A stretch of DNA of 64,000 nt from Opisthocomus hoazin. Taxonomy: Eukaryota; Chordata; Aves; Opisthocomiformes; Opisthocomidae. This document shows, in pieces, positions 1 to 12,800 of the stretch; the first letter of the stretch is position 1; each line of letters begins with the position of its first letter. The DNA is taken from contig NC_134419.1 of assembly GCF_030867145.1 (NCBI RefSeq), forward strand, positions 2,480,001-2,544,000, given 5' to 3'. The notes beneath the pieces were generated by a model. It made no database searches, was not told the origin of the DNA, and was given only the letters and a program-made list of their open reading frames with translations. Made by a program: the position numbers and the translations under genes.

Positions 1-616
1 GTATCCATAAAAATGCTTTTCAAATTGCATTACAGCAGTAAAGTTCTATGAACAGACTGCAGCAATGTCTCCCACCGCATCCATTTGCACGTGAATGTTA
101 CACAACTGCAGAATTCGAAAGGAATAGCCGTTATTTTACGAATAAAGCAGAGTGCAGCCAAATCGACGAGGAGGCTGCTTGGGAAGGAAAGCCAAACCTC
201 TGCAAACTATGTACTCTGGCAGGCCGTCAGGTGAGCAGCCAGGGAAACAAGACCGTATTTCATTTTGGAAACAACAAAATATTCCCTCGCAGGAATGCTG
301 GGTGTTCCCAAGACAAAGTAGATGAAAGACCAGTTCCACAGTAAGATTTTTTTTTTCTTTGATTAATTACTTTATATTTTGTTAGTGGAGGGAAGACAGC
401 CCAGTGAAAGACAACTCTTCCCAACTAAGATTTTCATGCAACGGAAATTTCATTTTTCAAATAGCTCTGTTGGTGAGGTACAGAATCTGTTTCCCACATA
501 CAGCTGAACGTATCATCACAAAACATTTTTTATTCTAACAAAGGGAATTTTATCATTATCACAAGGATTCCTAGCATTTCCCACACCTCAGAATGGTTAC
601 TGATGGGTGTTCTTAC
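1..616 (-). other. LEPR intron after coding exon 13 (partial)
   Basis: Intronic sequence beginning at the GTAAGA donor and leaving the window. A 98-codon plus-strand open frame (48-344) has no family resemblance and is taken as chance. No repeat is recognised. Confidence 0.75.
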
Positions 617-833
617 CTGTGCTCATTTGCTGTGATAGAGTTAAATTAAAATTAATCGAAGAAACTCCAACAGAATTCATGGCTAAAACTGTAATGGTAT
701 GCGTGTGCTCAGTCCATGGAAAGGAACAGGTAGTGCCATTCTCAACATATTCTGACCACGTGGTGTTTCCTGATGTCTGGTGCTGTATAACGTATCGGCT
801 CACACTGCACAACGAGTGATTCTTCATCAGCGG
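617..833 (-). CDS. LEPR: LEPR coding exon 13, last exon in window
   Basis: Residues 656-727 plus one base. [31 protein letters not shown] and INFNLTL match the human fibronectin III exon PLMKNDSLCSVQRYV. There are several N-glycosylation sequons (NTT, NGT, NLT). Acceptor ATGTTTGCTGCAG; donor ACAG|GTAAGA. The following exon lies beyond position 1. Confidence 0.96.
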
Positions 834-3800
834 CTGCAGCAAACATTGGCATTAATTAATTTCCCGGTATTTGATTTCAAAAGCAAATGTTCTTTGGGCA
901 GAAGGCACTGCTCCAATTTTAAGAAAACAGGACCCAGTACAGACATTCTATGGACTGGCTACTGTCCGTTTAGCAAAGGCACTGCAGCTCACTGAAAGAC
1001 TCGATGGCTTCTGTCCCTCTCCCCCAGCGCCGACACGCTCACTTCCCACCTGAGCAGTGAAGGGAGGGCAGGGGGACGGGGAAACACAGGCTTTCACACT
1101 CCCATAGTAACTCACCGCTTTACATTCATATTTTTCAGCATTGAAAATGCAGAACAGATGACTGTTTGCACACTAAACGTGGACAAACAGGAGCGGGCAG
1201 TCACCGACGTACTGCTTTTCTCTGTCCTGCATTACCCTTTTAATGCAGCTTTGCCCAGTTTACACGCAGTTGCAGTGCTGTTTACACAGGCAGCTGCCTA
1301 GGAGTCAGGGCACGTTCTGCCCAGAGACCAGTTCAGCACAACTTGGCAGCTGAAGAACGCATCTCATTATAACTCACAGTCTTTGGTTCCATATTCACAG
1401 AATATCACAGAATATCACAGAATATCACAGAATATCACAGAATATCACAGAATATCACAGAATATCACAGAATAGTAGGGGTTGGAAGGGACCTCTGTGG
1501 GTCACCCAGCCCAACCCTCCTGCTGAAGCAGGGTCACCTACAGCAGGCTGCACAGGACCTTGTCCAGGCGGGTCTTGAATATCTCCAGAGAAGGAGACTC
1601 CACAACCTCCCTGGGCAGCCTGGGCCAGTGCTCCGTCACCCTCAGAGGGAAGAAGTTCTTCCTCATGTTCAGACGGAACTTCCTGTGCCTCAGTTTGTGC
1701 CCATTGCCCCTTGTCCTGTCACTGGGCACCACTGAAAAGAGCTTGGCCCCATCCTCCTGACACCCACCCTGCAGATATTTGTAGGCATTTATAAGGTCCC
1801 CTCGCAGCCTTCTCTTCTCCAGGCTGAACAAGCCCAGTTCCCTCAACCTCTCCTCGTAGGGGAGATGCTCCAGTCCCCTCATCATCCTTGTAGCCCTCCG
1901 CTGGACTCTCTCCAGTAGCTCTTCATCTTTCTTGAACTGGGGAGCCCAGAACTGGACACAGTACTGCAGATGAGGCCTCACCAGGGCAGAGTAGAGGGGA
2001 AGGAGAACCTCCCTCGCCCTGCTGGCCACACTCCTCTAAATGCACCCCAGGATCCCATTGGCTTTCTTGGCAGCCAGGGCACACTGCTGGCTCATGGTTA
2101 ACCTGTCGTCCACCAGGACACCCAGGTCCCTCTCCGCAGAGCTGCTCTCCAGCAGGTCCACCCCAAGCCTGTACTGACAGATATTCATCTCTTTTTCTGA
2201 GTATCAGAACAAATTGCACTTTACACCTCCATTTCATAGCAGCTGCATAACTAACACTGCAGGTGCAGGCTGACATGAACCTGTCACACGGCACTGACGC
2301 TTCAGCCGTGTCAGTTCAACTCCGACAGCAGGTCTGGTCTCTGCACATAAGCAAGGAAGCTTGTAGCCCACCCGGAGATCTGAGGGCTCTCCTAAAGCAG
2401 CGTGGACTGCAGGATATTGGGAACAACGGGATAAACAAACAGCAGAGTTTACGTTTCACAAGGCTGCGGTGCAGCCCCGCACGCAGTTCAGCGTGGCTGT
2501 GGGCTGTGGAGCTGGACCTGCACAAGAACAATTTCACCACAGCCTGAGACAGGTCCACCACACAAAAACCAGCCCACGTGCGCAGGCTGGCCTGGGAGCT
2601 CCCCAAGCCTGGCAACACAGGGCAATGGGCACAAACTGAAGCAGAGGAAGTTCCGTCTGAACATGAGGAAGAACTTCTTCCCTCTGAGGGTGATGGAGCC
2701 CTGGAACAGGCTGCCCAGGGAGGCTGTGGAGTCTCCTTCTCTGGAGATATTCAAGACCCGCCTGGACAAGGTCCTCTACAGCCTACTGTAGGTGACCCTG
2801 CTTCGGCAGGAGGGTTGGACTGGGTGACCCACAGAGGTCCCTGCCAACCCCGACCATTCTGTGATTCTGTGATCACGCCGGTCGCCAGAGTGCGGCTGTG
2901 CTGAACCTCACCTGCCTCCCAACCACACAGCGCTAGGAAAGTTTTTGTCCTACTGCATTGCTATAAACTCGGTAATGATCGGGGTACAAAACCAGCTCGG
3001 TGCGTGCCATCTTGCAGCACGAAAGGCTAAAGAGAATAAAAATGGAAGCAGGACGTGGAGGAAGTGACAGCAACAAAAGGGAGTAAAATCCAAGACAGGC
3101 TGACTGAGCAAAGAAGGTAAAACCCTCTCCCGCTGTATCACAGCATTACAATGGATACTGACCAGCGGCCTCTGCTTGCCTCTCGTATCAGCCAAGCAAG
3201 AGGCAGTAACGCAAAGGCAGCATCCCAAGTGCCTGGCACGCAAACTCCCACAGACAGCGACCGCCCAGGTCTGCCTCCCAGGGCAGCACGCGCTTACCAC
3301 GCTCCCTGCTTCGTGATTCTGCCAGGGGCTTTGGGATCAAAGCGACAGGCCAAAACGTCAGTTGTTCTCACCTTCCACAGCAGCGTAACATTCTTCTGCC
3401 TCCTTGCTGGATCTTCAGTAACAATTCTCCAAAATTCAGGGCCTTGTAAGGGAGCTGCAAGATTACACAGGTTTGCAGGAAGAGTGCTGCAGCTCCGTCT
3501 GCAGCTGGGCCGACCAGCAGAGCGCACTCCGGAAGCACACGTACCTTTGATATCGGTCACAAGCGTATAGGCTGATCTGCTCCAGTTGCTCCAGTATCCC
3601 AGTCCATCCAGCTTTCTGCACCGGACCTGGACAACATACTCAACGCAGAGCTTCTCAACTTTTATCACAGCTGATGTTGTTGGTGCATTTGAAACTTCAT
3701 ACAGCTGTAACAGGAGTCAAAATATTTAGAGTAAGAACAAAAGGCTGTTTAGGCATCTGTCAGTGTCAAAATTCCTGAAAATTAATCCAATGATAAAGTG

Positions 3801-6800
3801 GCCTAATCAGTAATGCTCCTTTGCTAGATAATGCAAATGCTTATAACTAATTCACTGCATGCCACAAATTCCACAAAAAACAGCTAACACACTAAATGGC
3901 AACACTGCAACAGTTCATGCCTCGATCTAGATTAAAAGACAGTACCTCCCAGGTAATTTCCTCCCTGTTGACAGCATACCGAATCTGAAATTTCAGGTCG
4001 TTGTTTGTAAACACTGGGTTTGTCCAGCTCACGTTCAGCAGCCCGACATTCCTGGTGATTTCTGCTTGAACACTGGAGGGAGGAAGCGGCTTCACTAGAG
4101 AATCGAAAGAAAAACAAATTACCATTAATGTCTGCACTGACATTTCTCATTAAATCCAATCATTCTGGTTTGCTTTCTTCTGCCCTGAGGTGGCAGGTAA
4201 CACACTGTGGCCTCTGCTGTTCCAAGGCGAGCGGGAGCGTAACGCAAACGTCACAGCTCACCAGTCTGGGCTGGCCGGCCCATTCCCTGCAGACAAAAGC
4301 GTTGCTGACTGAGAAAGGCAACATTTGGCTAATGGGAAACTCATTCCAGTTTTGACCCAAACTAAAACCACCAAAGAAAACCTTAAGTTGAAATATCAAA
4401 GTTTCTTACAGAATTAACGTTTTAGTAAATAAAAAAAATAAAAATCCACATGCAGGTTTCAGCACATTTCATTTTAATTTAAGCCACAATGGCTTGTATC
4501 AGTGCTAGTGCCTGGTAGCTCCCCTGGCACAAACAGCAAAAGACACAGCCTGGCACTGCTGGGGTGCACCACTGTGGAAAGCAGCAGCACACACGGCCCA
4601 GAAAGGCAGCTCCTATGAAGGACGGTGACAGACATTATGCAACGATTAATGGAAACATTACGTTAAGTTTTTATTTTACTGATGGGAAATTGCACCAAAA
4701 TTGAGCTTCTCCAGAAGACTGAACACAAATGTCACAAAGCCCTGGTTTGTTAATAAAGGAAAGGTAGAATAAACTTGTTTTGACTAATCAGATGGTGAGT
4801 GAGCTTCAAATTTTGAGTGGTGCTAGAATGGGTATGTTTTGGTTTACTATGATACAGAGCACCTTTCATCCAGTGTAGGTCAATTCAATTCATTGCTTTT
4901 TATTTGAAGTAGTGACTTGAATAAACCAGACTTCTAAAGTTCTGCTAGAATTCCTCACTGGGCAGCACTGGGTAAGGCCACCACCTTTCCCCAGAGGAGC
5001 TCAGCTGGCTGCGAGCGCAGCCATGCCTGACACAGGCTACCGCTGCCGCGCCGACAAGGTGCCAGGTCCTCTGTGCAGACTGTCCAGGCAGCAGAAGTGC
5101 GGGATCTCCACCCACCACCCTCACACCACCTTCCTTTTGCAGGCCCCAGGCTCCCAACAGCACTCTGATAATCAGCGAACTTGCTTGTCAAACAGGCACA
5201 AACAGCCCTCCTGGAAGTAGACAGGAGCAACCACGAAAACCACCACGCCACCAAATTAACAGTAATAACAATAATAATTCCCATTCCCCACTTAGCTATA
5301 ATTCACTGAACCTTATCATAGAATCATAGAAAGTTTTGGGCTGGAAGGGACCCCCAGAGGTCATCTAGTCCGACCACCCCGCAGCGAGCAGGGACACCAC
5401 TAGCTAGTTCAGGTTGCTCAGAGCCCTGTCCAACCTGGTCTTGAATGTTTCCAGGGATGGGGCCTCCACTACCTCTCTGGGCAACCCATTCCAGTGTTTC
5501 ACCACCCTCATTGTAAAGAATTTCTTCCTTATATCCAGCCTAAACCTACCCTATTTTAGTTTAAAACCATTACCCCTCGTCCTGTCACTGCTGTCTCTAC
5601 TAAAAAGATTGTCCCCACCTTTCCTATAGGCTCCCTTTAAGTACTGAAAGGCTGCAATCAGGTCTCCCCGCAGCCTTCTCTTCTCCAGGCTGAACAAGCC
5701 CAGCTCCCTCAGCCTGTCCTGGAGAGGTGCTCCAGCCCTCGGATCATTTTTGTAGCCCTCCTTTGGACCCGCTCCAACAGTTCCATGTCCTTCTTGTGCT
5801 GAGGGCTCCAGAGCTGAACGCAGGACTCCAGGTGAGGTCTCACCAGAGCAGAGTAGAGGGGCAGAATCACCTCTCTCGACCTGCTGGCCACGCTTCTCCT
5901 GATGCAGCCCAGGACACGGTTGGCCCTCTGGGCTGCCCGCGCACATTGCCGGCTCGCGTCCAGCCTTTCGTCTATCAGTACCCCCAAGTCCCTCTACTTC
6001 CTGTGACATTCATTTTTGCTTACTCTATTTAAACTTCAAAATGCAAAGGACCGTTTGGTTTAACTTCTGTTCCCTGCACGCATGCTCACCCCACACACGA
6101 TAGATGTATTTTATTATTCTGCTAGATTTCACGCAGCACTTCTCTGGTCTAGCTGCCATGTTTTCTCTCTGCATATGTTCACGTTTGCATCCAAAAATTA
6201 CACAGTCCAATGAACGCTCTGAGTCACAGACCCGGCAATAAGATGTGCTGTGCACATTTTGTAGTGTTTGAAAACACTCAAACACTGTTCCTGCCTCTTG
6301 CTTTTACACAAATTTCAGTCCTCTGTGTCACAAAAGCATGCAAGAGCATGAAGAGTCCCTAGGATTTTAAACAAATATACAGCTGTGTAAGTAATAGATA
6401 TAGTGCTACACTGTACCAAAGTATAAACAGCTAATTGAAGACTTCAGAAAAATTAGATAACCCAGAACCTTAAAAATGAGGCCTCCTTTTTAAATATAAT
6501 AGTTGCATTTTCTGTAGGTGTCTTTGCAAAAGACCCAAAAGGATTAACAAGTAAAACTGGACGTTCCATTTTATAGGTATTAGCTGCAGCTACAGTCTGC
6601 TCCTGTGCCAAGCAAAATGCATGGAAATAACATTTAATTCAATGTCTTTTAGAAGATAATATCAAAGCTCCTATGTTTTTATGTTCTTTCCACAATCTAA
6701 CTTATTTAAGATGCTATGAAGAGGTACTTTACCTACACCACATAAGGAATGAAATCCAAGGTCACAAGTGAAGAAAGACGTGCACGAATCTTGACCTACC

Positions 6801-9800
6801 CACATCCGCTGGAACGACACAAGCTGGTGAGGATTCAAGCGTTCCTAGCAAGTGCTTAAACTCTATCCACATGGTATATCCAGATAAAAGAAAAATAGGC
6901 TGAAATGTGCACTCGTAAGAATGATTCTTCTGTAAATGGCATTCTTTCACCTCTGATTTTGGAGAAGTGCTCGGAAAGTCAGAACAGTAAATTCTGCTCC
7001 TTAAAAGAGAAAAAAACATTTAGTTAATACACCGCAACCATAAGCTGCTCGTGGCATCAGTAACACAGAACTCGGAAGGCAATTAAAACAAATGGTGTCA
7101 CTGGAACTGACTGGGGGTTTCTGGCGATTATTCGGACAGATCCTGAACTTGAATCTGCACTAAATGGATAAATAATACTGCGGTGTAACTCCTCAAAGCT
7201 TTGGCTCTTTGTCTGAAAAAAGCAGGACATGAAGGCTCTCCCCACTGCAAAATCTTTTGATAAGAGACTGACAACAGGAAGGAAGAGGCATGACAAGAGG
7301 AGGCATCTCCAAATACTCCTAAATCACGTTACTTGAGGGGTATGTATTAGCCATACGCATAGCAAGGCGGATCTCCAGCCAAGAATTCACTCCAGCCAGG
7401 AATATGACTTTCAAAATATCAACTGGCATCCAGGGGAAAGCTGCCATGTCGACCCATCAGACCCGTACTGTGAAGTCTCCAGGAGATGGAAATCCCACAC
7501 AAATATCAGTTCTGGAGGGTGGCATTAAAATCCCCCACACAGTCAGCATCGCATCTGGCAACAGAAGAGAGGAGACCTGGACTCTGGGTATAACGGCACT
7601 GGACATCACATCGGTGAGGGGAAGTTTTCAGATTTCTCCTAACTCCTCCTAAGCTTGTGCACAGCCCAGACTCGTGGCAAGAGCGGCCAGACAGGGTATT
7701 AGTTGTTCAACTGAACCACAGAAGTTACACTTAGCTGAACCTCTCCTCTTCCTGTCAATGTAGCTAATACCGATGAGACTGGTGCCTCGTGCTTTGAAGG
7801 TTTGGCTTAGCATTCTCTGTTTTTACAGGCTGATCATTTCTGGGCTGTTTCTGTTGGCAGCGCTGACTGTAGAGGAAGACGCAGTAATAACCCAACCAGA
7901 ACAAAACACCAACAGCAGAGCCATCACACCACATTGCTGCAGAGCGTTGGATTTCATCTGTAAAATGTCATTGATTCAGGAACTAAGAAGGCTAGCTGTG
8001 CGCTCCTGGAAAGCCTGACGTGTCTGTTGTCGACGTAACAAGTCTAACTTCCGCCTTCATCGTGAGGACGTGCCTGTGTCTAAGCAAATACTAGCAACTC
8101 CAGCATATTTATGGTGCCTCTTGCAGTCAAGCTTGGACCATTAAAAAACCTGACCACTTCATTCAGTTTCAAGCTTGTAAACATTCAAGTTCTTTTTGTT
8201 TTTTTGTTCCCAACATGCAATAGAATGTTATGCAAATGATACTGGTGTTTTCATAACTATATATTTTTAAACATCTTATACTTCAACTTTTTGATAGTCA
8301 CTACGTTCACGTGGTCCCCCATGAATTTTCTTCTTTTTTATTTCTTTATTCTCCCTCTTTCAGATCTTACTATTAATAAACCAAAAACAAAGAACAAAAG
8401 GAAAGATGACAATAAATACTAGCATCTGGGAAGCGTTTTCAATCTGTATTAATAATGTTCACTCTTAAATCTACCAGGAACACTGTAACAAATCTACAGA
8501 TTATCACCTCCTACGAGAAAACAACATTTTTAGCTAAACCTGAACAGTGAAAAAGTGGGAATAAAAAACATGGCAAGAGCAGTGTGGTTTTTATTTCAAG
8601 CTCCCTGCCCAGCAGTATACTCATTATATTCATATTTGTGAAGACAGTTGAAACAAAACCTACCTTAGCAGTCAGGTAGTCACTAATCCTGCCCTAACAG
8701 CCTCCACTCGAAATCTCAAGCACTCCAGTTATTACTTTAGACCACAAAATCCTGAGAAATATTCACCTGGGTACTACGATCGTTCAAAACTTCAATCCAC
8801 CTCCAACAGAGAAGACAGTCCAGCTTTCCAAAGGATTAGGCCCTCAGGGCTGATTTAAGCTTGTTTGCCAAAACTTTCACGTATCCAGTCCAGCAGAGCG
8901 TTAAAACTACAGATTTCTTCTCAGGAAGGGAGAGCTGTCTGGCTGTCTGTCTATCTGGTTTATACAAAGACTAATACAGTTCTAGGAAACTCACAGGGAT
9001 GTTTTAGTTTCATGGTAAAACAATACTATCACAGGCAATATTTGTGCACATGAATGAAGATAAGGATGATGATACCACTGATTTCATAATCAGGTTTGTA
9101 TTTTGCAAACAGGAACATGTTTGCTCCGCACCACACCCCAGTTCTCCTGCTCTGTCCCAGACACAGACAAAATTAAACCAACCACCTGAAAACAAGCTCT
9201 GCCAAATCGCCTGACCAAACCTATGAAAGCTAAGAATTGCTCTAGTCACCAAAGATGCTGCCTTCACAAAGCAATACTCCCTTTATCAGCTAAGATTTGA
9301 GTCTCTCTTTATAAGCAAGACTTATTCCATCCAGAATGAATTGAATGCCATCCCTGCAGTTTTATCTACTGCCTGTGTATAGAATATATATTTTTTTTTA
9401 AAAGACAGAATTATAGAAAAAGCGCAGATTGAATGGAGACCTTGAGAGGCCTCAGTCCTACCTCCGACTCAAAGCGGGGTTAAATTCAAAGTCAGATGAA
9501 GGTGCCCAGGGTGCTGTCCAGTCGAGATCTGAACGTCTCCAAGGACAGAGATTCTACAGCCCCTCTGGGCCACGGCTCCCGTGCTCAGTCACTCTCACTG
9601 TGAGTGGGTTTTTTCCTTATTTCCTTACAATTTGTAGATACGAGCAACTAGAAGAGTAATTTTTAGAACTGATACACGCAAACACATCTACTTTAAGAGA
9701 ACTGGCTTCCAAACTGCATCTGCAGGTTTTACAAATGCTGAAAAATATTGTCAATAGAATCCATGTTACACACTTGGGTACCTATGGCCCCCTTTCTGCA

Positions 9801-12800
9801 CACACATTTAATACCTCTGGAGTCCCAGCTGGGAAACAGTCCAGCTTACAGAAGCTGAGCACATTTTATAGTTAGATCTGTTCATAATTCTTCGCTGTAA
9901 TAGTACTCCCAAACGTAAAGAGTGCACTAAAAGCTACACATACCTGTAGTATCTTAACTGCAAGGAACTCCCCAGGAGCAACGTGTTTGGGTTCACAGAC
10001 CATCTGCAAGTCATTTTCGTTAAGTACCCATCCGTTTCACATGTGATATTAATATTCACATCTGATTAAAACACATGGAAAACTTATTAACAAAGATATA
10101 CTTGTTTGTACAAAAAACATGCATTACAAGTCATAATTGCTCTGTAAAAGCTAACTGGAATTCAAAATGGAACTATTCTGACCTTACTATGAAAATACAC
10201 CAAAATGATAATTTAAAATCATCTGGAATCTTACCTACTACATATAATTCAGCGTATCTATGATGACATTCCCTATTTTGATGACAACAGTATAATGCGT
10301 TATAGAAGAAACTTCCTCTAGGTTTTGTTGCTTTCAAGTTGAAAAGAGTAACTTTGCTTACGCGATCACTCACAAGCGTATACTGACTTTCTGGGATTTC
10401 TTCTGCTAAATTCAGCCACCAAACAATCTTCTTGGACACTACAATCTTGGTTTCGTTTTTATAGATGCAATGAAAGGAAACGTTAGAACCAACACTGGTC
10501 AGTATCTTAGGAGGGAAGTACAGGACTTCAGCTGCACAGAAGGGCGAAAAAGAGGAAAAAAAAAATCCACCAAGATTAGAATCTGAACAAAAAAAAAACA
10601 ACCATAAAAGCATATGTCAATAGAAAAATATTATCATTACCCAGCTGTATTTCTAAATTTCCTACTTCTTAATTACTCTTAACATCTATAAGGGAGAGGA
10701 GCAGAAATGAGCCTTTGATGGTCTCCCTCCGTAATGGATGTTTGTAAAATCTGGTAATAATAATAATCTTTACTATCCCCAGGCAAACAGAAATTAAATG
10801 AGCAGAAAACCACTGGAGGGCACAGCGAAAGCAATACACAGCAGCACAAGGGAAACAGGGAATCATCGGGGCGCCTGTAAACTAAATCTTGGGAAACTGG
10901 ATTAACGCTGCTACTTTTTACTCTGCCCACTTTTTAAGGTATCGGGTCAGCTTATTTAAATACTACAACAAGTACTTGCAACCTAGAAAGGGTTAGCTTC
11001 TGTAACTTGTCTCACAAACACACATCACAAATTTTAAAACCGTAAAATTGTCCTCAGGTAAAAGTGAGAGAAGATCCAAACAAGAGAAGAGTGATGTTTG
11101 GGGGTGGGGGAGAAGCTAACCCTTAGAACCCTGCAAGAATGTTGAAGTCACGTTAGCTGAAGCATTACTGTGATGCAGTAACAAAGATTTTGAGAGAATT
11201 GCTTTTCAGAACCAGGGGAGAGGGGATTGAAAAAAAAAAATTAAAATAAAATCAAGCTTTCCAGTAGTTACTAATCCTGCTCCTAGTGAAGTCAGCAGGA
11301 GATTACTGTCTCGGAAAGTTGTTTTACAGTCTCAGCAGTGCAGTTAATACAAATGGTAGCAGTGATACAGTAAGTAATTCACCCAGGCATAAAGACACTG
11401 AGTTTGCAAAGCATGTAAACATGAACAAGCTCAGCCTCAGTCAGGTACTGAGGGAAGGTACAGGTGTGACACACCCGCTGTGAAAAGGAACAGTGTGCCA
11501 AAGATCAACACAAAGCCAGCAAGAAAATCCTTAACAGGTCAGGTTTGCTTTCCATAGTTGAGCAACCACATCAGGTATTTTTAGGATTTCTCCAAAATAC
11601 AGGCCTTCTCAGATGGTAGAGCACACTTACAACATCATTGTCAATGACTTTCATGTTAAATATAAATCAGAACATGAAACTGGTCAACTGTACAAAAACA
11701 GAACTGCCCGATATCAGCGTCTGCTCTCGCGGTGTTAACGTGTCTCCGTGAACGCGAGGCAGCGAGCGTTCTGTCCCCGCCGCCTCGCTGCTCCCAGCTG
11801 GGCTGCACGCTCCACTGCTCTTCCAGGGGCTCATCCCAGCGCTGGCCATCGGCAGAATCTGCCAGTTGGAGCCTCCTGCAGTGAAGACATTCATCCCTCT
11901 ACGTCGCCATCCGGTTAGTCACGACGGGATTATTTTGCTGATGAGATGTATGTTTATACAATTGCATAGGCCATAACAAAATTCATAAAAAATAATCTAA
12001 CAGTATCTACTGCACCTCTTTTACATCCATATTTCTCAATGCACTCATAAAACCTTTCTGAAAATATCAGTATATGACTATGTGAGAGAGATAACGTGTA
12101 TTTACCCCCCAAAAATTCTCAAAGCTATATAGTTATTTATATTCACGCACACTTTTTTAAAATGTGTGTATATAGATAGGTAAAAATCCAAAAGACTAAG
12201 GGCCAGTTAGGCCTCTAGTCACGCAGTCAGGCACTCTGTGGTTCACGCTCGATTGCCATGAGGGTCTGTGTATTTTCAGTTTGTGTGGAAGAGAGCTTTC
12301 TGCAAAGTTTAGTTATTTCCTTGGTACTCAAGCACATCAGTTACTCTATTTAGCATAAAGTAAGCAGGTGTACATGTAAGTGCCTAGGTAAAGCACTAGT
12401 ATTATCATGCAGTAGTTCAGAGGATACCTGTGATACACAGACCAAAACATTTCCAGTTAATCCTAAACAGAGCATGGAAAAATACAACGCAAAAAATCCT
12501 GAAAATCTTTAGGCTGACCCAAAGCAGCTTAATCTGCAAAGCAAATCAGCAATCCTGACAACCGACCACGGATTTGCCAAAGAAAATTTCTTTCCCTTCC
12601 TATACGCTCTGACCAGGAATAAAGCACCATTCTGATCCATTGTTTTAGCAAGAGCTGTGTGGATATAAGGGACCTCACGAAATCACAGGAGCCCTCTACT
12701 CAGTCCTGGAGAGCTCTCACTGTGTGTGACGTGTCAGGAACTCACCCTATTTGGGTGGTAAATTGATTACGGTATACAAGATTATATGCTCAATGCCAGT

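Larger units (their letters stand above)
834..3371 (-). other. LEPR intron between coding exons 12 and 13
   Basis: A 2.5-kb intron carrying two CR1 copies in opposite orientation (1391-2176 and 2618-2873). The remaining bases show no feature. Confidence 0.85.

Noticed and set aside
48..344. 98-codon plus-strand frame followed by a donor-like CA|GTAAGAT
   Set aside because: No similarity to LEPR or another family; it lies inside the LEPR intron on the opposite strand, and no acceptor partner is evident.
2578..2904. 108-codon plus-strand frame
   Set aside because: It is CR1 sequence read in a meaningless frame.
6980..7000. Alternative acceptor for LEPR exon 9 at GGAGCAG
   Set aside because: It breaks the phase with exon 8, whereas CTTTTAAG|G restores Arg458 and the frame.
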